64,000 nt of DNA, taken from NCBI RefSeq assembly GCF_900176335.1, contig NZ_FWXW01000005.1, forward strand, positions 124,001-188,000, read 5' to 3'. The notes below the pieces were generated by a model that saw nothing but the letters and a program-made list of their open reading frames with translations, ran no database searches and was not told the origin of the DNA. This DNA comes from Papillibacter cinnamivorans DSM 12816 (GTDB lineage Bacteria; Bacillota; Clostridia; Oscillospirales; Oscillospiraceae). Position numbers and translations under genes: made by a program. Shown piece by piece: positions 32,883-42,069 of this stretch (positions within the stretch are counted from its first letter, which is position 1; every line of letters begins with the position of its first letter).

Positions 32883-33897
32883 AAGCGTATCCGCCGGACT
32901 GCCCGGTAAATTCGAACCGGTCCGCAATTCCTTCCGTCACAACCACCCTGTCGTCCTGTGTGACAAAAACAGCCTCAAAATCCTTCGATGCCCGCCACAG
33001 GGCGAGAGCCTTATCCATCCCCATTACAAAAAGCCCGGTGGAAAGGGCGTCCGCAGTGGTTCCGCTTTGGGATATCACGGTGACCGACGTCAGATCGCTG
33101 TCCGCAGGAACGCCGGTTTTTGGATCAATGATATGGTGATACCGCTTGCCGCCGGACTCAAAATAGCGCTCATAGCCGCCGGAGGTGGCCACGGTGAGAT
33201 CGGAGACCGACAGGATGCCGACGTAAGCGGAACCGTCCCGGGGATCCCTCACCGCCACGCGCCAGGGGTCGCCCCCCGGTTTGGTTCCCACGGCGGAGAT
33301 ATTTCCGGCCAGGGCGAGCAGTGCGGAGGAAACACCTCTGTCCTTCATCATTTCCACCAGCACATCGGAGGCGTATCCCTTTGCGATTCCCCCCAGGTCG
33401 ATGGACATTCCGGTTTTTTCAAGCTCCACCGTCTTTGCGCCCGGATCCAGCCGTATCAGGCCGCTGCCCACCAGGGGAAGAATCTCGTCCAGGGCCTCTT
33501 TGTCGGGGACGGTATATTCCCCCGTATAAAAACCCCAGGCCTGCACCAGGGGCGCCACGGTGATGTCGAAAGCCCCGTCCGTCCGCTGGGAAATGGCCAC
33601 AGCGGTGGACACAAGGTCCATTACTTCCACGGGAACCTCCACCGCGCCGCCCGCGCCGCGGTTGATCGCCGATACCTGGCTGTCGCTGCGGGTATAGGAT
33701 AGCAGTCCATCCAGGCGGTAGATCTCCTCCTGCGCGGCGGAAAGCGCCTCCTCCGCGTTCGTTGCGTAAATGGTCAGATCCATGACGGTATCCATGGCAT
33801 ACAGCTCCGCCTCGGCCTTTTTCTTCTCCCCCGAAGCGCAGCCGGCCAGAAGAAGAAAAGCCGCGGCGCATGCGAAAATCCGGACAATCCTTTTCAT
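32863..33897 (-). CDS. apbE: FAD:protein FMN transferase (ApbE lipoprotein)
   Basis: 344 aa from ATG 33897. Lipobox 'LLLAGC' (Cys20). ApbE motifs: 'AMDTVMDLTIYA', 'DIGGIAKGYASD'-type ('DLGGIAKGYASD'), 'ALAGNISAVG', 'YHHIIDPKTGVPA' and 'TTADALSTGLFVMG'. It covalently attaches FMN to Thr of flavoproteins such as Rnf/Nqr subunits on the outer side of the membrane. No Rnf genes lie in this window. It leads an operon with the NusG_II and Gx transporter genes. Confidence 0.93.
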   Translation of the reverse strand: MKRIVRIFACAAAFLLLAGCASGEKKKAEAELYAMDTVMDLTIYATNAEEALSAAQEEIYRLDGLLSYTRSDSQVSAINRGAGGAVEVPVEVMDLVSTAVAISQRTDGAFDITVAPLVQAWGFYTGEYTVPDKEALDEILPLVGSGLIRLDPGAKTVELEKTGMSIDLGGIAKGYASDVLVEMMKDRGVSSALLALAGNISAVGTKPGGDPWRVAVRDPRDGSAYVGILSVSDLTVATSGGYERYFESGGKRYHHIIDPKTGVPADSDLTSVTVISQSGTTADALSTGLFVMGMDKALALWRASKDFEAVFVTQDDRVVVTEGIADRFEFTGQSGGYAYEIASR

Positions 33898-34224
33898 ACC
33901 GTTCTGCTTCCAATCCAATGAGATAAATCACCGATACTGAATCATACCACATCGTTTTTCCAAAGGCAACTCGGATTCGTCAAATTCCCGTCCGTTTTCC
34001 ATATGAGGAGGATTCTTCTCCATATGCAATTTCGTCATCTTTTTAATGCGTTTTTCTCATCCCATCATTGCAATGGCTTATGCCTTGTGATATTTTATTG
34101 TACTGTAAGCGATGTCTGACAGATCGGATCTTCCATTCATACCGTAAGAATTCCCGTGTGTTCTTCCATTTTTTATGTCTTTTCCGTTCGCCGGATATCG
34201 AAAAAATTTGAGAGGGAGTTTGTG

Positions 34225-35787
34225 ATGGGCAATTCAATGCTGACACTCCTGTCCATGGTGCTCTACATGATCGTGATGATCGTGATCGGAGTGTTTTTCG
34301 CGAAATTTGCCAACGAAGATTCCGAGCATTTCTTTATCGGCGGGAGAAGGCTGGGCCCTTGGGTCGCCGCCATGAGCGCCGAAGCGTCGGACATGAGCGG
34401 ATGGCTGCTGATGGGTCTTCCCGGGGTGGCCTACTGGTGCGGCCTGGCGGACGCCGCTTGGACGGCAATCGGGCTTGCCATCGGTACATACCTCAATTGG
34501 CTCCTGGTCTCCAAGCGGCTTCGCAGATACTCCATCGCGGCGGGCAACGCCATCACCATTCCGGAGTTTTTCAGCAACCGGTTCAAGGAAAACCGTAAGG
34601 TCATCATGACCATCGCCGCCCTCTTCATCCTTATCTTCTTCGCCGTCTATACCGGAAGCTGCTTTGTCACCTGCGGAAAGCTCTTCAATCAGCTCTTCGG
34701 TCTCAACTATCAGATGATGATGCTCATCGGCGCCGCGTTCGTTCTGACCTACACCTTCCTGGGCGGGTTTCTGGCCGAAAGCACAACGGATTTTGTACAG
34801 GGCATCGTCATGATCTTCGCCCTGATCGCCGTGCTGGCATCCGGCACCGCGGCGGCCGGAGGGCTCGGAGCGGTGGTGGAAAACGCCAGGAGCATGCCGG
34901 GTTTTCTTGAATTCTTCGGGATCGCGAGTCCTTCCGTGGACGCTTCCGGGGTTCAGCAGCTGTCCGCCTCCGGTGCGCCGCTGTTCGGCGCCGCCGGGGC
35001 CTACGGTCCGCTTACCATCGTATCCACCATGGCGTGGGGTCTGGGTTATTTCGGCATGCCCCAGGTTCTGCTCCGCTTTATGGGCATACGCTCCACCAGA
35101 GAGCTTACCAAGTCCCGCCGGATCGCCATGATCTGGGTCCTCATCTCCCTGGCCGCCGCCGTGTGCATCGGGATTGTGGGGCGCGCCCTGTTCCCGTCGG
35201 CACTTCTTACCTCCGCGGCTTCGGAGGACATCTTTATCGTCATCTCCTCCTCCCTCATGCATCCCCTGGTGGCGGGCGTCATGATGGCGGGGATCCTGGC
35301 CGCCACCATGAGCTCCTCCGACTCGTACCTTCTCATCGCCGCTTCTGCTTTCGCCCGGAACATCTATCAGGGCGTTATCAAAAAGAACGCAGGCGACAAA
35401 GAGATCATGACGGTCAGCCGGATCACTCTTCTACTCGTGGCCGTTATCGGAATCGTCATTGCGCTGGATGAAAACAGCATCATCTTCAAGGTCGTGAGCT
35501 TTGCCTGGGCCGGTTTCGGCGCCACCTTCGGGCCCATTATGCTCTTCTCCCTGTTCTGGAAGCGCACAAACCGCGCGGGCGCCATCGCCGGGATGCTGGG
35601 CGGCGGCGGCATGGTATTTTTGTGGAAGCTCGTCATTCGGCCCATGGGCGGCGTCTTCGGCATCTACGAACTTCTTCCCGCCTTCATTTTCTCCTGCATC
35701 ATGATCGTCGTCGTCTCCCTGCTTACCGAAAAGCCCTCCCGGGAAATCGAGGAAGAGTTCGAAGCCGTCAGGGCAATGCGGGATTGA
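34225..35787 (+). CDS. putP: Sodium/proline symporter
   Basis: A 520-aa SSS-family transporter with about 13 membrane helices: 'DSEHFFIGGRRLGPWVAAMSAEASDMSGWLLMG' region, 'RRYSIAAGNAITIPEFF', and the Na+-site 'AATMSSSDSYLL'. These are PutP signatures, so Na+-coupled L-proline uptake is likely, although other substrates exist in the family. ATG 34225 follows GAGAGGGAG. Divergent from apbE across about 330 bp holding both promoters. A terminator follows at 35832. Confidence 0.92.
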   Translation: MGNSMLTLLSMVLYMIVMIVIGVFFAKFANEDSEHFFIGGRRLGPWVAAMSAEASDMSGWLLMGLPGVAYWCGLADAAWTAIGLAIGTYLNWLLVSKRLRRYSIAAGNAITIPEFFSNRFKENRKVIMTIAALFILIFFAVYTGSCFVTCGKLFNQLFGLNYQMMMLIGAAFVLTYTFLGGFLAESTTDFVQGIVMIFALIAVLASGTAAAGGLGAVVENARSMPGFLEFFGIASPSVDASGVQQLSASGAPLFGAAGAYGPLTIVSTMAWGLGYFGMPQVLLRFMGIRSTRELTKSRRIAMIWVLISLAAAVCIGIVGRALFPSALLTSAASEDIFIVISSSLMHPLVAGVMMAGILAATMSSSDSYLLIAASAFARNIYQGVIKKNAGDKEIMTVSRITLLLVAVIGIVIALDENSIIFKVVSFAWAGFGATFGPIMLFSLFWKRTNRAGAIAGMLGGGGMVFLWKLVIRPMGGVFGIYELLPAFIFSCIMIVVVSLLTEKPSREIEEEFEAVRAMRD

Positions 35788-35831
35788 TACCATACTTTCG
35801 CCGGCAATCACAAAACTGAAGCGTTATTTTT

Positions 35832-35869
35832 AAAGTGCCGGTTCCGCAAAATGCGGAGCCGGCGCTTTC
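35832..35869 (+). terminator. putP terminator
   Basis: AAAGTGCCGGTTCCGC-AAAAT-GCGGAGCCGGCGCTTT, then CTC. Strong 16-bp stem with a short T-run included in the arm. Confidence 0.75.
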
Positions 35870-36019
35870 TCAATTCCATATACCGCGCACATTATACGCC
35901 ATTTTAGTCTCCTATGGAAGAACTTGCATTTGACTTTCCCTCGCCGCGCTTGTTACCCTGTAATCAGTCTCAGCTGTTAATGTGAGGCTTTAATTACAGG
36001 ATATAGGAGGTGTCTCGAT

Positions 36020-36931
36020 ATGAGACGGATGATCAAAATTCTGTCGGGCACCATTCTCGCCGCAGCTTTCATTCTCCTCTTTCCGGGCGTTCTGCCCGAG
36101 GCCCAGGCGGCCTACTCCACTTCGGCGGCGGGAATCGTGACCGTCAGCAGCGGCTCTTTGAACGTCAGAGCATCGGCCAGTTCCAGCGGAACCCGGCTCA
36201 CATCCCTTTCCAAGGGTACATATGTGACTCTGATCTCCAAGAGCGGCAGCTGGTGGAAAGTCGAATACGCGTCCGGTTCCTACGGATATGTGTCCGCGGG
36301 TTACATCACAGTCACCGAAAGCTCCGCTTCAGCCGTTACGGCCGGCTCCCTCAACGTGCGCACAGGCGCGGGGACAAGTTATTCCGTAAAGGGAACCCTT
36401 TCCTACGGGAAAACCGTTCTCGTTTTGTCCGCATCCGGAAACTGGAGCAAGATTCTCTACAACGGAAGCCAGGTGGGCTATGTCAGCTCCACGTATCTCA
36501 AGACACTGATGACCTGGCCGGTTCCGGTGAGCGGAAGCATTAACCAGAGCTTTGTAAGCGGAAGCCATCTGGGCATCGACATCGCCCCCGCATCCCAGGG
36601 TATGGCCGGCGACAGCGTAATCGCCGCTTACAGCGGCACGGTGGTTTATTCCGGATACCTAAACGGATACGGCTATGTGGTATACGTCAATTCCTACTGC
36701 AACGGGAAGTATATCCAGACCCGGTACGCCCATCTGAAGAGTGCGTCCAGCCTTTCTTACGGAGATACGGTGGCCACCTCGCAGTACATCGGTGCCATGG
36801 GCAGCACGGGAACCTCTTCCGGAGTGCATCTTCACTTTGAGGTGCGCATCCGCGCTTCCAGCGGCGACTGCATCTCCAATTCCGAAAGCACCGCCGTCAA
36901 TCCCCTGGGCTATGTCACATACGGAGCGTAA
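36020..36931 (+). CDS. Secreted SH3b-SH3b-M23 (LytM) endopeptidase
   Basis: 303 aa. Signal peptide to about residue 30 ('LPEAQA'), two bacterial SH3 repeats ('GSLNVRASASSSGTRL', about 38-98; 'GSLNVRTGAGTSYSVKG', about 105-160), then an M23 metallopeptidase domain with the Zn motifs 'SHLGIDI' (HxxxD) and 'GVHLHFE' (HxH). It would bind and cut peptidoglycan cross-bridges. GGAGGTG precedes ATG. It is monocistronic with a strong terminator at 36970. Confidence 0.93.
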   Translation: MRRMIKILSGTILAAAFILLFPGVLPEAQAAYSTSAAGIVTVSSGSLNVRASASSSGTRLTSLSKGTYVTLISKSGSWWKVEYASGSYGYVSAGYITVTESSASAVTAGSLNVRTGAGTSYSVKGTLSYGKTVLVLSASGNWSKILYNGSQVGYVSSTYLKTLMTWPVPVSGSINQSFVSGSHLGIDIAPASQGMAGDSVIAAYSGTVVYSGYLNGYGYVVYVNSYCNGKYIQTRYAHLKSASSLSYGDTVATSQYIGAMGSTGTSSGVHLHFEVRIRASSGDCISNSESTAVNPLGYVTYGA

Positions 36932-36969
36932 ACGGACTTTTTAGGTCTGAATCCCGGCAACAACGAAAG

Positions 36970-37004
36970 AGAGAAGCGGCCATACAGCCGCTTCTCTTTT
37001 TTTT
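36970..37004 (+). terminator. Terminator of the SH3/M23 gene
   Basis: AGAGAAGCGGC-CATACA-GCCGCTTCTCT followed by eight T. Confidence 0.9.
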
Positions 37005-37072
37005 ACTTGGTTTTTGACGAAAGAAGCGCGCTCCCCGCCGAAGGTGACGTTTATTCCGGAATTGTTTTACGA

Positions 37073-37370
37073 GGTTTGGACGGGAGCTGCGCGCTCCGCT
37101 GGGGGTAACTTTTTGTTTCTGCAAAAAGTTACCAAAAACAGACCAAAAGGCTCCGGCCTCTTGGAACTCCATCAGGGGATACTCCTGTGGGCGCTCTTAA
37201 TGGCAGATTGACCATTGGCAGTTTCGAACGCACGGACAGCTCTGTGGCAAGAGGCCTCTTTTTCAGCCCGCGATCGAGGCTCTCCGTATCCTGGGTTGCG
37301 GGTCGTAATGAGTCTTTAAAAACCCGCTCTGCTCGACGTTATAATAGACGGTAGTTTAAGGTATCAGAAG
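37073..37370 (+). repeat. Dispersed intergenic repeat, copy C
   Basis: Inverted relative to copy B at 30360-30648. It has GGAGCTGCGCGCTCC, hairpin GGTAACTTTTT-N8-AAAAAGTTACC (37105-37134), then the common blocks 'GGCTCCGGCCTCTTGGA', 'GCGCTCTTAATGG', 'GAACGCACGGACAGCTC' and 'TTTTTCAGCCCGCGATCG'. A partial extra copy of the first block lies at 37027-37056. It fills the 36932-37466 gap before thyA. Confidence 0.75.
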
Positions 37371-37466
37371 ATGCTCCAACTGCGGGATGTGCTTTACCGG
37401 TTTTTTCTTGTATCCCCTTCCGCTTTATGTTACGATAATCCAAACGAAGCAGACGGAGGGAACCTC

Positions 37467-38297
37467 ATGAGCAAGGCGGACCGGATCTTTATCGACAACT
37501 GCAGGGAGATTCTGACGAAAGGCGTCTGGGATACCGATCTGCCGGTGCGTCCCCGATGGGAGGACGGAACCCCCGCCCACACGGCGAAGCGTTTCGGCAT
37601 CATCAACCGGTATGATCTGCGGGAGGAATTTCCCATCCTCACCCTGCGGAAGACCCAGTTTGTCAACGCGGTGGACGAGCTTCTGTGGATCTGGCAGAAG
37701 AAATCCAATAACGTGAAAGACCTGAAAAGCCACATCTGGGATGCCTGGGCGGACGGGGAAGGCTCCATCGGCAAGGCTTACGGATATCAGCTGGGGGTCG
37801 AGCACCGGTATGCGGAGGGCCTGTTCGACCAGGTGGACCGGGTACTCTATGATCTGAAGAACAACCCCGCCAGCCGCCGCATCATGACCAACCTGTACAA
37901 CCACCACGATCTTATGGACATGCACCTGTACCCCTGCGCCTACAGCATGACCTTCAACGTCAGCGGCGGTACCCTCAACGCGATATTGAACCAGCGGTCC
38001 CAGGATATGCTCACGGCCAACAACTGGAACGTATGCCAGTACTCCGTACTTATGCACATGATGGCGCAGGTGAGCGGCCTCGAGGCCGGAGAGCTGGTCC
38101 ACGTGATCGCAGACGCTCACATCTACGACCGGCACGTTCCCATCGTGGAGGAGCTCATTACCCGGGAGCCCCTACCGGCGCCGGTTCTGGAAATCGACCC
38201 CGCCGTCACGGATTTCTATGCGTTTACCCCCGAGAGCTTCACGCTCCATGATTATCGGTGGCACCCGCTGAAGGAAAAGGTGCCGGTCGCCATATAG
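37467..38297 (+). CDS. thyA: Thymidylate synthase
   Basis: 276 aa from ATG 37467 (GGAGGG upstream). It methylates dUMP to dTMP with methylene-tetrahydrofolate. Visible: N-terminal 'RPRWEDGTPAHTAKRFG' with the phosphate-binding Arg region, catalytic Cys in 'LYPCAYSMTF', 'NQRSQDM' and the C-terminal 'DAHIYDRHVP'. The residue after the catalytic Cys is Ala rather than the common His, and the usual G-x-P-F-N segment reads ANNWN. This resembles an alternative ThyA subgroup. It is followed 10 bp later by dihydrofolate reductase, its natural partner. Confidence 0.93.
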   Translation: MSKADRIFIDNCREILTKGVWDTDLPVRPRWEDGTPAHTAKRFGIINRYDLREEFPILTLRKTQFVNAVDELLWIWQKKSNNVKDLKSHIWDAWADGEGSIGKAYGYQLGVEHRYAEGLFDQVDRVLYDLKNNPASRRIMTNLYNHHDLMDMHLYPCAYSMTFNVSGGTLNAILNQRSQDMLTANNWNVCQYSVLMHMMAQVSGLEAGELVHVIADAHIYDRHVPIVEELITREPLPAPVLEIDPAVTDFYAFTPESFTLHDYRWHPLKEKVPVAI

Positions 38298-38307
38298 GAG
38301 GAAGGCT

Positions 38308-38799
38308 ATGAACGCCATTGTCAACGTCAGCTGCTCCTGGGGCATCGGCCGGGGAAACGACCTTCTGGTGCGGATCCCGGAGGATTTAAAGCATTTCCGG
38401 CATATAACCCTGGGCAAAACGGTGATCCTGGGCAGGGCCACTTTGGCGGGTTTTCCCGGCGGCGCGCCCCTTCCCGGCCGCCGGAACATCGTTTTATCCC
38501 GGGACCCGGACTTTCGCGCCGGGGACGCTGTCGTCTGCCGGAACAAGGACGAGGTCCTGAAGGCGGTCTCCGGCCTAAACCCGGACGAGGTCTTCGTCAT
38601 CGGCGGAGAGTCGGTCTACCGGGAGTTTCTCCCCTTCTGCCGCCGGATCTACGTCACCCGGACGGAGACCGGTGAAACGGCGGACCGCTTTTTTCCCGAT
38701 CTGGACCAAATGGGCTGGCGGCGGGAGGAGGAGTCCCCCCTTATGGAATCCGGAGGGCTTTTCTACCGGTATATTACGTATGTAAACCCGAATCTCTGA
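38308..38799 (+). CDS. folA: Dihydrofolate reductase
   Basis: 163 aa. 'NAIVNVSCSWGIGRGNDLLVRIPEDLKHFRHIT' gives the N-terminal strand, Met20-type loop and catalytic acid region, followed by 'KTVILGRATLAGFP', 'NIVLSRDPDF' and 'VFVIGGESVYREFLP'. It regenerates tetrahydrofolate consumed by ThyA. The catalytic acid appears as Glu in 'IPEDL'. GGAGGAAGGCT precedes ATG; operon with thyA. Confidence 0.94.
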   Translation: MNAIVNVSCSWGIGRGNDLLVRIPEDLKHFRHITLGKTVILGRATLAGFPGGAPLPGRRNIVLSRDPDFRAGDAVVCRNKDEVLKAVSGLNPDEVFVIGGESVYREFLPFCRRIYVTRTETGETADRFFPDLDQMGWRREEESPLMESGGLFYRYITYVNPNL

Positions 38800-38851
38800 T
38801 TTTTCCAGGGCCTGTTACAGTATTAAAACCCTTTCGCCAGGGAGGTGCCCC

Positions 38852-40909
38852 ATGACGCCGCTCACGCAGGACATCCGCTATATCAAGGGGATCGGCGAGG
38901 CCAGGGCCAAGCTTTTAGGAAAGCTCGGAGTTTCCACCCTGGAAGATCTCATCTCCTATTTTCCCCGGGACTACGAGGACCGCACTGCGGTGCGCCCCGT
39001 CGCGGAGCTTGCGGACGGGGAAGCCGCCTGCGTTTTGGCAACGGTCGTCTCCCCCGTTCGCAGAGCTCGGATCCGGAAGGGACTGGACCTTACCAAGACC
39101 CGCGTCGCGGACGCCTCGGGGGCCATGGACCTCACTTTCTTCAATCAGAACTATGTGAAGGATTCCCTCCTTCCGGGGGAAACTTATTACTTTTTCGGCC
39201 GGGCGGAGGTCCGCAATTCCCACCGGAGCATGGCGAATCCCGTCTTCGAGCGGGAGGGAGCTCCCCGGTTTTCCACCGGGCGGATCGTCCCGGTTTACCG
39301 GCTTACGGCGGGGCTTTCCTCGCTCATCATCGCACGGGCGGTGGACCGGGGGCTGGAAGCCTGCGGGGATATCCTGCCCGATCCCCTGCCCGACGCTCTG
39401 CGGGAACGTCACGGCCTCGCCCACGCGCGCTTTGCCTATGAGACCATCCACTTCCCTCCCTCCTTCGAGGCTCTGAAAACGGCCCGGCACCGCCTCATCT
39501 TTGAGGAATTCTTTATTCTCTCCCTGGGCCTGGGACTCCTGCGGGGGCGCCGGGGCAGGGAGGACGGGCTCCGGCTTCACCCCGCGGACCCGGGGGATTT
39601 TTTCCGCCGGCTGCCCTTTTCCCCCACCGGGGCCCAAAAGCGGGCGGTGGACGACGCGGTTTCGGACATGCTCTCGGGGGTTCCCATGAACCGGCTGATT
39701 CAGGGGGACGTGGGCTCCGGAAAGACCGTGTGCGCCGCGGCCTGCGCCTGGTTTGCCGCTCAGAGCGGCTATCAGTCCGCCCTTATGGTGCCCACGGAGA
39801 TCCTGGCGGAGCAGCACTGCAGGACGCTCACGCCTCTGATGGCGCAGTGCGGGCTGCGCACCGGGCTTCTCACGGGCGCCCTCACCGCCAAAGAGCGGCG
39901 GGAGGTTCTCTATAAGCTGGCCTCCGGCGAAACGGATCTCATCGTGGGCACTCACGCCCTCATCTCCGAGGGGGTGGAATATGCAAAGCTGGGGCTTGTC
40001 ATCACCGACGAGCAGCACCGGTTCGGCGTAACCCAGCGGGCGGCCATCGCCGCCAAGGGGAACCGGCCTCACGTCCTGGTCATGTCCGCCACTCCCATCC
40101 CCCGGACCCTTGCCCTCATCCTGTACGGAGAGCTGGACGTGTCTGTGATCGACGAGCTGCCTCCCGGACGGCAGCGGGTGGACACCTTCGCGGTGGGCGA
40201 GGAGATGCGTCCAAGGATCCACAAATTCATCCGCCGCCTGGTTTCCGAAGGCCGGCAGGTCTTTATCGTCTGTCCCCTGGTGGAGGAGGGTGACGCGCCG
40301 CCGGACGACCGCCGGGCGGTGACGGAATACGCCGAAGGGCTCCAGCGGGAGATTTTCCCGGAGCTACGGGTCTCGTATATCCACGGGCGGATGAAGGACA
40401 AAGAAAAAGACAGGATCATGGCTGCCTTCGCCGCGGGAGAGAGCGACATTCTTGTATCCACCACGGTGATCGAGGTGGGAGTGGACGTTCCCAACGCGGC
40501 CCTGATGATCGTGGAAAACGCGGAGCGCTTCGGCCTGTCCCAGCTGCATCAGCTGCGGGGCCGCGTGGGCCGGGGCGAGCACAAATCCTACTGCATTCTC
40601 TTTTCCTCCTCCAAAAGCGCGGAGACCCGGGAACGGCTGAACGTCATGCAGAAGACCTCGGACGGTTTTGTCATCGCGGAGGAGGACCTGCGTCTGCGGG
40701 GACCCGGAGACTTTTTCGGTTCCCGGCAGCACGGTCTGCCGGAGATGAAAATCGCGGACTTCGCCACCGACATGGAAACCCTCCGGGAAGCCCAGCGGGA
40801 GGCCGGGGCACTCCTGCGGGAGGACGCCGATTTGTCTCTTCCGGTGCACCTGCCGCTCCGGGAGAAGATTGCACGGCTCTTCGATCCGGCTTCCGGGGCA
40901 TTTAACTGA
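38852..40909 (+). CDS. recG: ATP-dependent DNA helicase RecG
   Basis: A 685-aa SF2 branch-migration helicase that remodels stalled forks and recombination intermediates. N-terminal wedge/OB domain ('IKGIGEARAKLLGKLG'), Walker A 'GDVGSGKTVCA', the 'DEQHRFGV' DExH box, 'MSATPIPRTLAL', 'TTVIEVGVDVPNA' and the C-terminal 'LRGRVGRG' and 'GPGDFFGSRQHGLPE' motifs. Length is normal. GGAGGTGCCCC precedes ATG. It follows folA by about 50 bp. Confidence 0.97.
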   Translation: MTPLTQDIRYIKGIGEARAKLLGKLGVSTLEDLISYFPRDYEDRTAVRPVAELADGEAACVLATVVSPVRRARIRKGLDLTKTRVADASGAMDLTFFNQNYVKDSLLPGETYYFFGRAEVRNSHRSMANPVFEREGAPRFSTGRIVPVYRLTAGLSSLIIARAVDRGLEACGDILPDPLPDALRERHGLAHARFAYETIHFPPSFEALKTARHRLIFEEFFILSLGLGLLRGRRGREDGLRLHPADPGDFFRRLPFSPTGAQKRAVDDAVSDMLSGVPMNRLIQGDVGSGKTVCAAACAWFAAQSGYQSALMVPTEILAEQHCRTLTPLMAQCGLRTGLLTGALTAKERREVLYKLASGETDLIVGTHALISEGVEYAKLGLVITDEQHRFGVTQRAAIAAKGNRPHVLVMSATPIPRTLALILYGELDVSVIDELPPGRQRVDTFAVGEEMRPRIHKFIRRLVSEGRQVFIVCPLVEEGDAPPDDRRAVTEYAEGLQREIFPELRVSYIHGRMKDKEKDRIMAAFAAGESDILVSTTVIEVGVDVPNAALMIVENAERFGLSQLHQLRGRVGRGEHKSYCILFSSSKSAETRERLNVMQKTSDGFVIAEEDLRLRGPGDFFGSRQHGLPEMKIADFATDMETLREAQREAGALLREDADLSLPVHLPLREKIARLFDPASGAFN

Positions 40910-40939
40910 TCATTTGGGGACCATCACCGACTGAAATTC

Positions 40940-40966
40940 AACCGGCCGGGTCCGTCCGGCCGGTTT
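40940..40966 (+). terminator. Hairpin after recG
   Basis: AACCGGCCGG / CCGGCCGGTT stem, 30 bp past the recG stop; only a short T-run (TTT). Confidence 0.5.
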
Positions 40967-41024
40967 CGCCATTGGCGGAAATCGGGGAGGAGCCTTCCGG
41001 CACAAACTGCAAAGGACTGATACC

Positions 41025-41957
41025 ATGCAAACCATCCTTACCGTCGCCCAGCAGGTGCTGATCATCTTTCTTCTCATCGGGGTGGGCATCACGGTGCGGA
41101 AGACGAACCTCGTCACCGCGGAGGCCTCCCGGATCTTCAGCAACCTGCTGATCACCGTCATCATGCCGGCCATGCTCATTGACGCCTGTATCCGTCCCTT
41201 CCGCCGGGAGGACCTTCAGGCCCTGGGCTTTGCCTTTCTGCTGGCCCTGGTGTTTCACATTCTCAATATTATTCTGGCGACGGTGCTGATCCGAAAGCGG
41301 GAGGATCCGGACTACCGGGTGGAGCGGATGGGAGCGATATACTCCAACTGCGGCTTCATGACCTTCCCCATCCTCCAGGCCACTTTGGGGGACATCGGCG
41401 TTTTTTACGGCATTGCCTATGTGGCCGTTTCCGGCATCTTTTCCTGGACCCACGGCTGGCACAATCTCACGGGGGAAAAACTGAACGTGCGGAAGGTCTT
41501 CCTCAATCCGGGCATGCTGGCCGTCCTCATCGGCCTTCCCATTTACTTTCTCCAGATTCCCCTGCCGGGCGTCGTCACCGAAACGATTTCCATGATGGGC
41601 GATGTCAACACGCCCCTGGCTATGATCATCACCGGAATCTTTCTGGCAGAGGTGGATCTGAAGAGTCTGTTTACCGATTTTGCGGTTCTTCTTGCCGCCG
41701 CGGTGCGGCTTCTCATCGCACCGGGCGCCATGCTGCTGATCCTGTTTCTCACGCGGGCTTCCGGCCTCTTCCCCGCCGCCGGGGACGTGATTTTCGCACA
41801 CATCGTGCCGGCGGCCTGCCCCTCGGCGGCCTTCACCATCCTGCTGGTCTCCCGGCTCCGGCTCAACAGCGGCCGCAGCGCCGGGATCATCGCGGTGAGC
41901 ACGCTGTTTTCAGTGATCACGGTACCTCTCTTCGCTTATCTCGCAAGCCTTTTATAA
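41025..41957 (+). CDS. AEC (auxin efflux carrier) family transporter
   Basis: 310 aa with about ten membrane helices in two inverted halves: 'VGITVRKTNLVTAEASRIFSNLLI', 'GAIYSNCGFMTFPILQATLG' and 'MLAVLIGLPIYF'. The conserved Asn-Cys-Gly segment is typical of AEC permeases that move organic acids such as malate or amino-acid-like anions. Substrate unknown. Monocistronic, convergent with the surface-protein gene. Confidence 0.9.
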   Translation: MQTILTVAQQVLIIFLLIGVGITVRKTNLVTAEASRIFSNLLITVIMPAMLIDACIRPFRREDLQALGFAFLLALVFHILNIILATVLIRKREDPDYRVERMGAIYSNCGFMTFPILQATLGDIGVFYGIAYVAVSGIFSWTHGWHNLTGEKLNVRKVFLNPGMLAVLIGLPIYFLQIPLPGVVTETISMMGDVNTPLAMIITGIFLAEVDLKSLFTDFAVLLAAAVRLLIAPGAMLLILFLTRASGLFPAAGDVIFAHIVPAACPSAAFTILLVSRLRLNSGRSAGIIAVSTLFSVITVPLFAYLASLL

Positions 41958-42014
41958 TCGCGGTATCCATTCTGGATTTCTGCCGTTTCGATATCATGGA
42001 GAATACATATAATA

Positions 42015-42049
42015 AAACTGCCCCTCCGGGAGACTCGGAGGGGCAGTTT
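42015..42049. terminator. Bidirectional terminator between AEC transporter and surface protein
   Basis: AAACTGCCCCTCCG-N7-CGGAGGGGCAGTTT between convergent genes; A/T-rich flanks on both sides. Confidence 0.8.
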
Positions 42050-42069
42050 ACAGTTTATCCGGTTTTCAG

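Noticed and set aside
38915-40222. 435-codon minus-strand frame opposite recG
   Set aside because: Antisense to RecG with all helicase motifs intact; composition typical of complementary-strand translation.
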